Below, one piece after another: positions 10,197 to 21,195 of a stretch of DNA of 52,757 nucleotides. The notes under the pieces were generated by a model. It was given only the letters and a program-made list of their open reading frames with translations, had not been told where the DNA came from and searched no databases. Origin of the DNA: Chara braunii (Eukaryota; Streptophyta; Charophyceae; Charales; Characeae); NCBI GenBank assembly GCA_003427395.1, contig BFEA01000237.1:358479-411235 (forward strand), given 5' to 3'. Position 1 is the stretch's first letter. Every line of letters starts with the position of its first letter. Both the position numbers and the translations under genes were made by a program.

Positions 10197-10484
10197 GTAG
10201 TCAGGATAACTACTGTAATGGGTAAACTCTATGAGGTGATAGAGTGTGATAATTTTTTTGTGATCCTGAGATATGAGACTTGTAAGATAGGGCCCACAAT
10301 ATTTCACATCCCAGTGGTCAAATTCCTGAGTACAAGCAGCCTGGACGTAAGGATTTATGTACCGGCGAACCTAAAAAAGGAAGACGATTACTTGAAGTGT
10401 CAGACAGGTGCTTATATTAGTCTCATAAGAACCAAGGAGTGGCTTGAAAAGTTAAAGAGAAAGGTAGCCTGGGGAAGGAAGTAA
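10197..10484 (+). pseudogene. Repeated domain D, copy e
   Basis: It follows copy d closely and encodes LYEVIECDNFFVILRYETCK, HIPVVKFLSTSSLDVRIYVP and TKEWLEKLKRKV. The LRYE, VRIYVP and KRK positions line up with copy d, but the C-terminal PP...NW part is not found in frame. It is a degenerate copy. Confidence 0.45.
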
Positions 10485-11270
10485 GACAATTTGAGAGGCT
10501 CTCTGAGTTCTCAATTGCTAAGGGGTTTGAAGACAGGAGAGATTGAATGTCTCTGCTGGAAGCTATTGCTGAGATTGGTAGAGTAAGGGAAAAATATTCC
10601 ACTGTGATGATAAAACCCCTACTTCTGAGTACCTTTGAACACTGATTCGAGATCCCTGATTTTGTCCAACCTGAGATCTACCTTTCAGATACTGCTTATG
10701 ATGTTTAGCAATGCCCAGTTTGACTGAACAACTGACACTAGGAGTTGTGTTGGAGGGTAGAATAGTCAAGGTAGAAGGGACTCTTTGGATCTCTGACAAG
10801 AATCTTTCTACCTTGGATGAACTTGAGTTTTTGTAGCATTTCATTGATCGCATGAGAGATTCTGCCTTCAGAATTGTTACTGACCAGACTGAGATAAGTT
10901 ATCTGTTAAAGGTGGTAAAGTGGGAACTACTGAGAGAGTATCATATCACACTTCTCAGGAACGAGTTTCTCTTGCAAGAAGGAGCAACAGTGGGTTGTAA
11001 GTGATACAATTCGACTATGAGATTATAGACCTAACTCGATATTTTATGATTCGGGGTACTATAAAGGGGTATGACAGAAGACTGAGTAGGGATGATGAAA
11101 GAGAGTTGATTGAAGATTACATTGGAAGGCTGGGAAGGATTGCACTGCCCTTGATCACTACCCCATTCATTATCGCTTATACCCTATATGTACAGAACTC
11201 TCAAGGGGTAGATCAGACAAGAGAAGAAAGAAACGGGCCTGTATCCCTTGCTAGAAGAGTAAGAGATTGA
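10485..11270 (+). pseudogene. Gag-leader reading frames, degenerate (possible further D copies)
   Basis: A frame from 10711 with one TAG near 10837 gives LTLGVVLEGRIVKVEGTLWI and then FRIVTDQTEISYLLKVVKWE. It is followed in another frame (11001-11270) by FDYEIIDLTRYFMIRGTIKG and LPLITTPFIIAYTLYV. The second has a Y.I...TRYF...GT...Y pattern that could be a very diverged D unit. No family was recognised. These frames run on into gag, so the whole 8.5-12.8 kb was probably one polyprotein. Confidence 0.4.
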
Positions 11271-12243
11271 AGGGCAAAGCAGAAGAGGACAAGAGTGACA
11301 GAAAGAGAAAAGAGAATATCCGGAAAAAACATATGGTCAAGATAGCAGGACGAGGAAGACCGAGTTCATCAGCAGGGACCAATGAAAAGACCTTGGTTGG
11401 GGTTATATCGGAACTGGTCGAGAGAGTAGACACTATAAAAGGAGGGTCAGATATTGCAAGAGCAAAGAGGCTAGATGAGAGGATTCCATGTTTCATAGGG
11501 CCCCAGGTTAATGATTTATTGGACGAGTATGAATGATTTGGACTTAGTTATGGTTGAACAGACAAGCAACGGGTTAAGCACCTTCTATCTTATTGTGATA
11601 CTGACTCAAGGTTGGTTATTCAGGAACTAATGGAAGGTGTCACTACATGGGAAGAGGTCAAGGAGAGACTGAAAAAAGAATTTGAGAAAGATTCAGTTCC
11701 AACAACAACTAAGGACTTACTCAACATCAGAAGAACTAAATATGACACTTTTAACGTTTTTCTTCAGACTTTTATCCGAACAGCAAGAAAAATTTCATAT
11801 TTGGATGAAGCTCAGAGATGCAATATATTTTTGACAAATTTTGTACTGACACTGAAAAACAAACGGTTCTTAATCAAGCTCAGCACTATCCTCTCAGATG
11901 GGATGAAATGGTTGCAATCATAAGAACTCTACCTACTGTCTCCCATAAGAAATAGTCACTTGATCAGATCAGTACTTTGGCCAAGGATTGGGAGACTGAG
12001 AATGTAATGAATAGAGGAAGCAATCTGACTGCCGAGAATATTCTCCAAAAGGTAATGGCTAACTTTATGCATGTAAGGCCTGTCACGCATGCTGTGGATG
12101 ACAGGGGAAAGAAGAAGGCTGAAAGTGAAGAGGATGACGACGATGATGATGACAAAGATGGCTATGGTAAGAAAAATGATTCTTCCAGATTCAAAAAGAA
12201 TGGGAAGAATGATGATGAAGGAAACAGAGAAAGGAGAAAATAA
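11267..12243 (+). pseudogene. Retrotransposon Gag, capsid-like part
   Basis: Frames 11267-11536 and 11612-11923 lie in line and are separated by two TGA codons (11534 and near 11555). The second follows Y-G, where Gag proteins of this kind usually have YGW. The later part, WEEVKERLKKEFEKD, FNVFLQTFIRTARK and YLDEAQRCNIFL, is typical of the retrotransposon Gag domain of Ty3/gypsy elements. The third frame, 11977-12243, has a Glu/Asp/Lys-rich stretch and ends in a single TAA just before the zinc knuckle. Gag packages the element RNA. This copy cannot make it intact. Confidence 0.75.
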
Positions 12244-12795
12244 AATGAGCGTCCTGAGAGGAGTTTTACCTGCTACTACTGTGGTAAAGGGGGTCATACT
12301 ACCACTTATTGTAAGCCTTTTGAGAAGGATGTAAGGAGTGGGGTGACAAAGAAAGATGCAATGGGCCATGTCTGTGATAGTTCATGGAATAAGTTGGACC
12401 CCAGACATCTAGGAGGTATGAGGCTTCTTGCTCTTAAACATGATGAAAATATGAAGATTAAGAAGAAGAGAAAGACCAATGTGAATGTTCATTTTCTCAT
12501 TGAAGAATTGCCTAATGAGTTAGTACAGGGAGCAAGTGATTCTCATACTACGGTTGGACTGTCTCTGCAATCTCTGACATTGACAGAGTGCGAGCCTAGT
12601 GAGACTTCTACAAGTGAGCCTCCACTACAAGGAAATCCTACTTTTCAGAATCTTTCTGAATTAGTAAAACCCTCTTCCAATGAGGTAGTTCGCTTTCTGG
12701 CTAACATGGTGTCGTGTACGGCGATTTACCCCCAGAACTCGTCATGGAACCTAGTGTCAGGATCGGTGAAGAGAGGAACCACCAAACTCGAATGA
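12244..12795 (+). pseudogene. Gag nucleocapsid region with CCHC zinc knuckle
   Basis: Directly after the TAA at 12241, the same frame reads FTCYYCGKGGHTTTYCKPF, a perfect C-x2-C-x4-H-x4-C knuckle. It continues for about 150 codons through a Ser/Thr-rich linker and overlaps the protease frame at 12714-12795. The knuckle binds element RNA in Gag. The downstream linker is unassigned. A frame change to the protease lies within the overlap. Confidence 0.8.
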
Positions 12796-13751
12796 CGTCT
12801 CAAATGATAGAAGAAAAGAAAAGGAAGAAGGCTGAGGAGTCACTTATTAACATCCTTGATGACCCTGAACAGGAACGCTCACAAGAAAATAATGAACAGG
12901 GGAGAAAGAGAAAATTTATTTTCAAGAGTGACTTGGATAATGAGACAGTGATTTCTGATGTAATTGTTAAAATGCTGGAAGAAACGAAAGTGACATTGTT
13001 TTTAAAGGAAGCAACGACACTAACACCCAAACTGATAGAAGAGTTCAAAAAGTTAATTGAGAAGAAAAAATTGGAAGTTAATTATTTGGAGTCATTCTTT
13101 CCCAACCAAGTGAACAGATCACTACCAGGTTGCAAGGTGAGATTCGCAACCATGGGATGTGGGCACCTTACAATTCGTATTAATCAAGTGAAGATTCTAG
13201 CCCTAGTGGATTCTGAGGCAGAGATGATACTTCTTTCACGAAGAACGATGAAGGCGTGTAATTTCACTATTGATAGGCCTGCGAAAAATATATTGAGCAA
13301 TATTGCAGGAGAGTTGTTCGTGGCGGGATTTATTGATAACTTACCCATCAGAGTTGGGACAATGTCTGTGGAATTATTGGGTTTTGTAGTGCCGGACCTG
13401 GACCATGACTGTATCTTGGGAACTTCATTCTTGCATAGGATGGAGGCGGTCCAATTTTTCAATCATGAGGGGTCATCTTGGATCGGCCTACAAGATCCTG
13501 AGACTGCTCAGGAACAGATCTTTATGGTCTGCACAAAGAGTGATTTCAAGCATCAACTTTCTGCTAATTCAATCAGAAGGGAAGAGTCTGCTGAAAGGAT
13601 TAGGAGACTAAAGGAAGAAGGAAAACAAGAAGCAAAAGAAGAGATTTCGGTGGGAATCAATCAGGTTTCGAAAATGATAAAAGCCCTTGGTAAACTCGAG
13701 GATGAAAACGGGCAAATTGAAGCCTTCAAGAAACGTTGTAGAGACTGTTAA
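12714..13751 (+). pseudogene. Retropepsin-like protease region of pol
   Basis: The frame has 345 codons. After a Lys/Glu-rich N-terminal segment, a retropepsin-like fold starts near residue 140: VRFATMGCGHLTIRINQVKI, then LALVDSEAEMILLSRRTMKA, FVVPDLDHDCILGTSFL and GLQDPETAQ. The usual active-site triplet is D-T/S-G-A, but here it is D-S-E-A, a Gly to Glu change that should destroy activity. The C-terminal part is rich in Glu/Lys. The protease would cut the Gag-Pol polyprotein. The neighbouring frames supply Gag upstream and RT downstream. Confidence 0.8.
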
Positions 13752-13829
13752 GGGAGGAAAAATGGAATTGAGGTTTGCATCGACTCACCCTTTTTTAGAA
13801 AAATAGTCACTGGGTCAAAGAGAAAGTAG

Positions 13830-15362
13830 GTGGCAGTCTTAATAGAAAAGGATTATGATGAAGCACTGAAAAAGGAGAGGGAAATCATAAAAGCATTGAG
13901 AGAAGAAGCAAAATTGGGGAATAGGGTCACCAGAGAGAGATTTGACACAATGAAGATAGACTCGGATCAGTTTATCCTGCCTAAGGAGAAAATATATATA
14001 TTCAGGATGTGTCAGAAATTCTCTAGTGCTTTCTCCTTTAATGTCGAAGAGAGAGGGCGATTGGACGTGGACATGATCAAAATGGTCAAGATTTGGACAG
14101 TAAATCATGTTCCATGGAATGATAGGCCAACCAAGTATGCCCTAAAGGAAGAAGTGGAAGTAGTAAAGTACCTTGACAAGAAGATTGCATCTAATGTTGC
14201 TGAACTTGCTGATGAACCGTATGCTAACCACTGGTTTTGTTTCTATAAACAAGGGGGCGGGCTAAGATGGATACAGAATCTTCAGAAGCTCAATTCTGTG
14301 ACGGTACGTGATGCAGGTAATCTTCCCAATGCTGATTTCCTCTCTGAATCCTTTGCTGGTCGATGTATTTATTCTTTAGTTGATATGTATTCTGGCTATG
14401 ATCAGTTCCTTATTGATCCCACTAGCCGACCAATGACTGTCATGCACACGTCAAAGGGACTAGTTCAGATGTGTGTGGTACCTCAGGGTTGGACTAACGG
14501 TGTGGCGGTGGTTCAAAGGGATATGATCAAAGTCATGCAAAATATTTCTCCTGAAATAACCAGCCCTTACATTGATGAGAATCCCTTGAAAGGACCTCTG
14601 GTGAGAGATGAGACTTTGGTCGCAGGGGGAGTCAGAAAGTTTGTCTGGGAACATGCTGAAGGGGTAAAGATGGTTCTAGAGAGACTACAGAAATATAATA
14701 TGACTGTCAGCGGACCAAAGTCCCTTCTCTTTCAACCAGAGGTGATAATTTTGGGCTTCAGATATTTCTCCAAAGGTAGGAGTCCAGATCCCAAGAAGAT
14801 AGATAAAACTTTAAACTCGCCTCTGCCTCTCAAGAGAGTGACAGACGTCAGGAGCTTCTTAGGAGTCTGTGGATTCTGGAGGATTTTTATTCCTCACTTT
14901 GCTACCCTTGCAGAGCCCCTGAGGGAAATGGTAAGACAAGGGGCTAACTTAGCATGGAATGATAAAAGGCCAGTTGCAACAAAAACATTACAGGAAAAGT
15001 TAAAAGGTGGTGGTGTAGTGCTGGGAGTGTCATTTTATGATGATGAAGAGGCAAGATTTTTCATCATTAAGGCGGATGGAGGACCAGTTGCTCTGGGTGG
15101 AGTGCTTATTCATAAATATGAAAATGGGAGAGAGAGACCTCTGAGATTTGAGAGCAGGACTCTCAATTCAACAGAAAGAGGCTACACTCAATTCAGGAAA
15201 GAGCTACTGTCAATCATCCATAGCCTCACGTGCTGTAGACACTACGTACTAGAAAAAAGATTCATCCTGAAGACTGATGCATCTGCTGTGATTGGTGCTA
15301 TTAAAAAGCACCAACAAGTAGATCCAACAGTCAGCAGATGGATCACCTTCATCTGGACATGA
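13830..15362 (+). pseudogene. Ty3/gypsy reverse transcriptase-RNase H
   Basis: The frame has 510 codons. RT landmarks are HWFCFYKQGGGLRWIQNLQK (fingers), YSLVDMYSGYDQF (first Asp), VVPQGWTN, and SPYIDENPLKGP where the catalytic YIDD is expected; the second Asp is Glu. The thumb region and VTDVRSFLGVCGFWRIFIPH follow. RNase H landmarks are FIIKADGGPVALGGVL, RKELLSIIHSL and LKTDASAVIGAI. The frame ends in a short-deletion frameshift at about 15360. The minus-strand copy keeps YIDD. The wording of the RT motifs (PQGWTN, YIDDNPLKGP) resembles gypsy elements I recall from basidiomycete fungi more than plant chromoviruses, but this is from memory. Confidence 0.9.
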
Positions 15363-15399
15363 TTTTAAGCTGGAAAAGATTCTCACTGAGAAAAATAGA

Positions 15400-15639
15400 G
15401 TGGATGGCTTAAGTCCGATTGAGTGGCGAGAAGAAGAGAAAGAAGATGTGAATGGATCAATTGAAGAATCTGCCTATGTTGATAATTTCCTTAATGAAAA
15501 AGACGATGAGGATTATGAGGCACCATGCTCCTATAAGAGGAGTCTGTGGCCAGAAAAGAGAGACAACTGGGGAGAAATCCCAAGCGCATACGTTTACGAG
15601 TCGATTCTAATGGAAGGAGGAAGAAGATGCACCAAATGA
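15400..15639 (+). pseudogene. RNase H-integrase connecting segment
   Basis: This acidic frame (VDGLSPIEWREEEKEDVNGS and onward) continues the polyprotein after the frameshift that ends the RT-RNase H frame. It stops near 15639 because of a second frameshift around 15620. It has no own catalytic domain. The stretch VDGLSPIEW corresponds to the usual tether after RNase H. Confidence 0.6.
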
Positions 15640-15658
15640 TTGGTATGCTAAAATTAAC

Positions 15659-16621
15659 GTGGCAAGAGTGGCTGCTCATGCGATTTGGGAAAGCTCAGGT
15701 TCAAAGGAAGAAGAAAAAAGTGAAAAGAAGGAAGAAGAAATATTTTTCTTCCTTGAAAAATATGATGAAAGTTATCAAGAGATTGACAAGAAGATGAAAG
15801 AGGTGCAGCTAAAGGAATATTATTGTAAAAATTCAAGGAAGAAATTCAGACTAAAAAGAAGACATCTCTTTGTGGATGGTAAGGGGGGCCTACCTTCACT
15901 AAGAGTGGTCTGTGGTAAGGAGAGGCAGTTAGAGATAATTGTTGCTCTACATAAGGAGGTTGCTGGTGGCCACAGGGCTGGTGAGACAACCTACTCCAAA
16001 ACTGTCAAACTCTGCTTTTGGCCTGGCATGAGAGACATGATTTACAGATACTGTAAATCATGTGTCTTATGTCAAAAAAGGTTTACCACAAGAATGATTG
16101 AGCCCCTATTCCCTACAATCCTGGTGGAGCCAAGTAGCAGAGTTCATCTCGATCTCATCACTATGCCTCCAGGCAAGGGTGGGATGAGATACATATTAAA
16201 CATGAGAGATAATTTCTCTGGGTACGTTCAGGCAAAAACTCTGAAAAGGAAGACAGCCGAGCAAGTGGCTGACTAGATAGAAAAAATTTATCCCAGGTAT
16301 CCTTTTAGCAGAGAATTTGTCTTAGACAGAGGATCCGAATTCGGAAATGAGATTGTCAGAAGAACTACACTCAGTGTCAGAATTCGGTATGTGACTACCT
16401 ACCATCCTCAAGCGAATGCACCTGTTGAAAGAGGGCACAAAACTTTGAAAGATTCATTGGCCAAGTGGTGTAAAGGAAATCTCAGCAACTGGCCAAGAGT
16501 ATTAAGAGCTGCTGTGTATGTTGACAACATCACAATCAAAAGAACTACTGGATATGCGTCATTTACTCTTTGGTATGACCGATATGCTATATTGCCAATT
16601 GAAAGTATTATCAAGACATGA
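15659..16621 (+). pseudogene. Integrase, zinc-binding and catalytic core, one internal TAG
   Basis: The first part has a lysine-rich leader and then the HHCC zinc finger (HKEVAGGH and CKSCVLC). The core begins VHLDLITMPPGKGG, giving the first Asp. A TAG at 16274-16276 replaces the Trp codon found in the minus copy. The same frame resumes with FVLDRGSEFGNEIV (second Asp) and TTYHPQANAPVERGHKTLKD (Glu), completing a DDE core. It ends at TGA 16619-16621, again Trp in the minus copy. Integrase inserts the cDNA. This copy cannot be made intact. Confidence 0.88.
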
Positions 16622-16712
16622 TCAAGTTAAGAAAGTGACAGAGACTATTCTATTTTAGAGCTTCTTCAGGTTCGAATGAGGCAGATATCGGAAGTTGATC
16701 AGCCAGTGATGG

Positions 16713-17036
16713 ATGCTGCACAAAGGATGGCATCCAGCAGGCTATCAGATCAAGAAAGATGGAAGAAAAGAGAAATTGAAGATTGAAGATGTTGTCCTTC
16801 TGTTTGACAGTTCCTTTGAGACACAATGGACTAAAAGGTTGGAGCCCAGATGGCTTGGTCCCTACAGAATCACAAGGGAAGCAGAGGGAAAAGTTTATGC
16901 AATTTCAGATATGGACGGATCGAGGATTCATGACATGGTGTTAGGATCGAAACTTCGTAAGTTCATATTTAGAGACCCAGATCTGATTCCTACAGTAACC
17001 TCAAGGAGAGGGAAAAAATATCAGTCATCAAAGTAA
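16713..17036 (+). pseudogene. Integrase C-terminal GPY/F-like domain
   Basis: The frame contains KLKIEDVVLLFDSS, ETQWTKRLEPRWLGPYRITR and ISDMDGSRIHDMVLGSKLRK and ends with a basic tail. The RWLGPYRI motif is typical of the C-terminal DNA-binding module of Ty3/gypsy integrase. It is out of frame with the DDE core because of a frameshift in 16622-16712, where TGA 16619 and TAA 16628 also lie. No chromodomain was seen. Confidence 0.75.
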
Positions 17037-18935
17037 GAGAGCAATTCCGAAGAACTGAGAGGAAAGTACAGTAAGACAATGAGACAACAAGACTGAATTT
17101 TCAAGAAACTGTGATCGTTCGACTATCGTCAATTCAACATTTCAATTTTTCAGCATGTCAATTAATTTTCTGTTTCAATAAGTAATAAGGTTAATAAGAT
17201 TATATCTTTGGTGCAATGCTACAGTCGATCCATGAGTCTCAAGTTCCAGAGATTGAGAAATAACTGTGAAGGTACAGTTTTCGAGAGTATTGACGCAACG
17301 TCAAAAGATCTGGGAAGCTCATGACTATGGTGCATCAAGAGATGAAATCAGTAATATTTTTATGATAATGAGATGGCATGAGGAGTATAGAAAAGTTCAG
17401 TTCTGTCTGACTAAGAGTTTTCAGCGGAAGGACTTCGTGCCTGGGACTAAGATGTCAGTCTGCGCTCAGATGTGGGAAGACACCTCTCTAAGAACAACTT
17501 TTCAGTATTCCCTGTGACTAACGGGACATCTCTTGGAAAGAGAAAATAAAATTCCCAGTTGAGGGAAAGGATCTCTCTGGGGCCAGCACTAAGCGTCCTT
17601 CTTGAGACTGAAGGGAGGTCTCCTGTAAGGGTTTGGTGCTGGTTATCATGTTGTTGTTAAGTGCCTCTTGAGACTGACGGAAAGTCTCTTAAGAAATGTT
17701 TGTTCTGTTATGGGGCATGGACAGTCTGTTTGTGGGTTATGATATCCTTGCCTGATTGTCTGTGCCTCGGGGTTTTATTCTCTAACCTGAGGATGCATTG
17801 ATTGTCGGGTCCAGCCAGAGCCTTACCGTAGTACGTTGCAATCTGGTGGGGTCAGCAGGTCCCCGACGCGAATGTCGAATTCCGTAGTCGGCAGAGGCTT
17901 AAGATTCCGGGAGTCTGGCCTATGAGGTCGAAAGAAGTCAGCTGGAACCCTACCGCAGTCAAAGGATGCAATCCAGTGAGGTTCGTCAGAGCCTGGAACT
18001 GTGGCTAGACCCGGTCCCACGTTCAAAAATTTGGGCGTGGCAGCCAGCGCCTTTGGCCAAAAACTGGTAGGTGAGCCGGTCCCTGACCGCAGTGGTCAAA
18101 TCCGGGTTCAGGACAGTTAGACTGATGGGACGTCTACTGTCATAGGGTGACCAGACCCGCTATAGTCTGGGTGTCCTGGCGAGAGTGCCAAAGGGCTGTC
18201 TTACTCGAGTAGTAGGTATGCTAGTCCTGACCTGGAGGCAGGTCAAAGGGGATGTCAAGACAAATGGTCTGACTAGTCCTGGCCTGAGGCGAGCCGAATG
18301 AGGTATGTCAGACTGAAGGGACGTCTGACATTCCTGGCCAGTGGTGGGCGGAAACCGAGGCAATCAATAAATCCTGGGTATGAAGAATTGTTATGTATCA
18401 ATTGTTATTTTTTATTTTATTATTTTATTTATGGGTTTTATTTTAAATTGTTATTTTTTTACTGCTGGCTGTCAGGGGGTCTGCTTGCTGGGGCATGGTT
18501 GTTGTCTGTGGGACTCGCTGATTTTGCAGGTATACAAATACTTATTTGAAGTTCCCAGACCAAAGAAACTGAAAAGGGTTTGGTATCCCCTCCCTTTTAT
18601 CTGAGAAGTTGAGGAGACGCCTCACTCAGACGAGAGGAAGAAAACAAGGGTTTGGTATGCCCTATTTCTAGCATGGCAGACAGAGTGAGTACCCTCGTTA
18701 CTGGGGTTATCCCTAGCATGGATGCCTGATCAAGAGCTAAGGTAACTTTCATACGAAAGACTAACACCTAAACAAGTCAAACAAGCAGACAAAATCCTTC
18801 TTAAAATTTTATTTGGTAGCCGACAAGCGGCCTGGTTCACGAGGAACCTGCATCCCTGGCCTTAAGGAAGCCAAACTCTTAGGCCTGGAACGCTATAGAA
18901 GGGACTGTGAACTGAAATTTTTATGGGCAGAAAAC
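17037..18935 (+). other. 3' region of the plus-strand gypsy element (UTR and probable 3' LTR)
   Basis: No sense gene was recognised except an 83-codon unassigned frame at 17266-17517. The whole stretch has an inverted copy at 21.7-23.46 kb, so it belongs to the element. Several direct repeats of tgagactgaagg / tctcttgagactga occur near 17600-17700, and an AT-rich run lies at 18400-18460. The LTR borders could not be fixed. Confidence 0.55.
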
Positions 18936-18939
18936 ATAT

Positions 18940-19418
18940 TCAGAGAGATGAAAAGAAGTCATGTTTATACAAGAAATAGAAGATGGCAATGAGCTCAAGC
19001 TGGAAAAGAAAGAGAAGGAAGAAGATGCTGGAGAGAATGCAGTGATTAGGGTGATGAGGCGACGAGGCAGCACACGGGATAGAGGAAGGTGGGGCAGGCA
19101 CTATGGCCTTGCTTACAACGGGGGTAGAAGGAGCTCTAGGGCTGTAAGGAGGTGAAGAGGCGCTAAGCGTACCGTAGCGCAAGTCAAATTTCTTACGGAG
19201 GAACTCCATCCTGTCAGGAGATGGGGTCCTCTTGTACCATCCTGCTAGCGAATAGCGAGGGTATGGCCTTAGGCGCCGTAGCCACGTGGCTCCTCCTCTT
19301 CCCACTCCTCTGATCTATAATCCCACCGTGCCCTAGCTGGTGATTCTTCTTTTGTTTTCCCTCCTCTTCCTCCTCTTCCTCCTCTTCCTCTACCCTGACT
19401 GCGGCGTGCCTCAGGCAT
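18940..19418 (-). pseudogene. Antisense ORF after pol, frameshifted copy
   Basis: On the strand opposite to pol, an ATG at 19418 starts MPEARRSQGRGRGGRGGRGG. An acidic stretch SEEWEEEEPRGYG follows, and this frame stops at 19269. After a frameshift the homologous sequence continues with RPYPRYSLAGWYKRTPSPDR, MEFLRKKFDLRYG, a Pro/Ser-rich part and a hydrophobic end (CILSSIFFLLFLFQ). Its counterpart in the other element (21196-21666) is uninterrupted. Antisense ORFs between integrase and the 3' LTR are known in the Tat lineage of plant gypsy elements. Homology to those was not tested. Confidence 0.5.
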
Positions 19419-19650
19419 GGTGCACGAGAGGTGGCTGCTAAGAAAGAGATAAAAGACAGGATCTAGCACCTAAAGCTACGACTGAGAAGGTTGTGCGAGC
19501 AAAGGTTATGATGAAAAGATGCATCCGGAAAAGCGGAAGTAGAAGAATACCGAGAAAAATAGAGAAAATAACCGCGTTAGCTAAGGAGGACTACAACATG
19601 CTACTTGAAGCTTTAGCACCGAGAGAGATGGGTAGCGCAGAGAAGACAAG

Positions 19651-20966
19651 CGCAAAAAAAGGAAAAAGTTGAAGCTAAGAAAGAAAATTCGGCGCAAAGA
19701 GAAGGAACGAGCACTAGGAGAAGAAATGAGCACCGAGGGAGAATGAGCGCTAAAGAAACACGGAGAAACGAAGTGGCGAAAACCCGCCGTAAGGGCCTTG
19801 GCGTAGGTCATGGCAAGAACGAATGAAAGCGTTGGCGGACGTTGTTGCCTTATACTTGTTGAGCAGCTTGTCTTGACCCAGCGGGGACACTGGGTGGGGG
19901 TTTGGTATTATGTCGGAGGGCGCAGTGTCCCGGCCTTCCTCCATGTACCAAGTCCCTGCTTGGTACAGTCCCTCACGTCGGTGCCTCGGCCTGTAGACGT
20001 GTCTTGGGTTTTCGTTGCCGTTAGTGCTCAGGCTGTGCTTCGGCTTGGACCAGTTCTGGTGGTTGTGCCCTTGACAAAAGAGGGGTGCACCACAGGACTT
20101 CCATTGGTCCACGCAGGCTCGACGCCCTGCTATACAGCAGAGCACGACCGGCCTGAAGCCGTGGTAGCCGCCGGGTCCGCCTTGGGACGTGAAAGTGAAG
20201 GGACTGGCGCAGTCTTTTCTACTGCGCACCGGGTGTCCCTCTGCTAGGTTATGGGTCAGATGCATGAAGCAGAAGTCATTGTCAGAAAAATTTATGCGGT
20301 TGAATCGTCAACCTTAATTCGGGGAAATCTGACGGCCTCTAGTCCTTTAGTCATAACTGTCGATACGTTTTCGTTCGATTTCTTATTATTATTATTATTG
20401 TTATTATTATCATTATTTTGCTGATTTTCAGAAGCGGGTTTTCTCTGTCTCCGCCACTTCTCGGGAAGGCCGACGGTTCGAATTTCGAACGCGGCTGCAG
20501 CATGTGGCCCTGACTGGCCTATTCTGTCACTATCGGATGATGGTTGGGAGGTCTGATTGGGTGCCGCGCGGCAGGGCCTCAAAAGGAGGGTGACCCGTGG
20601 ACGCATCGGTAGGGAGCACATCACCCCCTATAGGAGGTCATAAGCCCCTTTACCATTGGACACGGGTACCCGATAATGGTAAGCCTACGGTAGGTTTTAA
20701 AAGAGGGGCGGGCATCTATTCATAACTCGTTGTGGGACCTCCGCGTGGTGTCTGCATGTCACTTCTGAGCAAAAGGGGTGAAGGGCAGAAGATATGACCG
20801 TTGACAATATGCCTCTCGTTTTTATTTTATTTTCATTGTCTCGTTTATTTTGCTTTATTTTATTCTTATTTTTATTTTCATTTTTGTTTGTCCCAACTTG
20901 ACTTAAAAATTTTGGTCGAAATAAAAACACAGATCGGCAAGAAAATAACAGGGCTACCTAAAGTTG
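19651..20966. other. Spacer between the inverted element copies
   Basis: This spacer holds repeat R2 (19890-20320), a TTA/ATT-rich stretch at 20385-20420, a GC-rich stretch and a TTTTA-rich run at 20815-20890. No gene was recognised. The reading frames in R2 are discussed under that entry. Confidence 0.6.
19890..20320 (+). repeat. Repeat R2, copy 1 (plus orientation)
   Basis: This GC-rich stretch is repeated in inverted orientation at 25950-26395. In both copies a frame with PRPVDVSWVFVAVSAQAVLR, VLRLGPVLV and CYTAEHD stays open to a stop at the same place, followed by a frame beginning MGxMHxAExIVRKI. The opposite strand is also open. It could be an LTR/leader of the same retroelement family or the start of a third, truncated copy. 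Confidence 0.6.
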
Positions 20967-21195
20967 TGTCTTTTCTGCGCTACCCATCTCTCTCTGTGCT
21001 AAGCTTCACGTAGCATGTTGTAGTCCTCTTTAGCTAGCGAGGTTATTTACTCTATTTTTCTCGGTATTCTTCTACTTCCGCTTTTCCGGATCCATCGCTT
21101 CATCACAACCTTTGCTCGCACAGCCTTCTCAGTCGTAGCTTTAGGTGCTAGATCCTGTCTTTTATCTCTTTCTTAGCAGCCACCTCTCGTGCACC

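Larger units (their letters stand above)
13850..19650 (+). mobile_element. Left arm of tail-to-tail gypsy pair (plus strand)
   Basis: From pol through the 3' region this segment is matched by an inverted copy at 20967-25870. The match ends abruptly at about 19650 and 20967 (shared motif ctgcgctacccatctctctc). The homologous stretch carries RT, RNase H, integrase, the 3' region and the antisense ORF. The arms differ by deletions in the right arm, so its length is shorter. Confidence 0.85.

Noticed and set aside
19750-20265. 171-codon minus-strand frame over repeat R2
   Set aside because: Both strands of R2 are open because of its GC-rich composition; no protein family was recognised.
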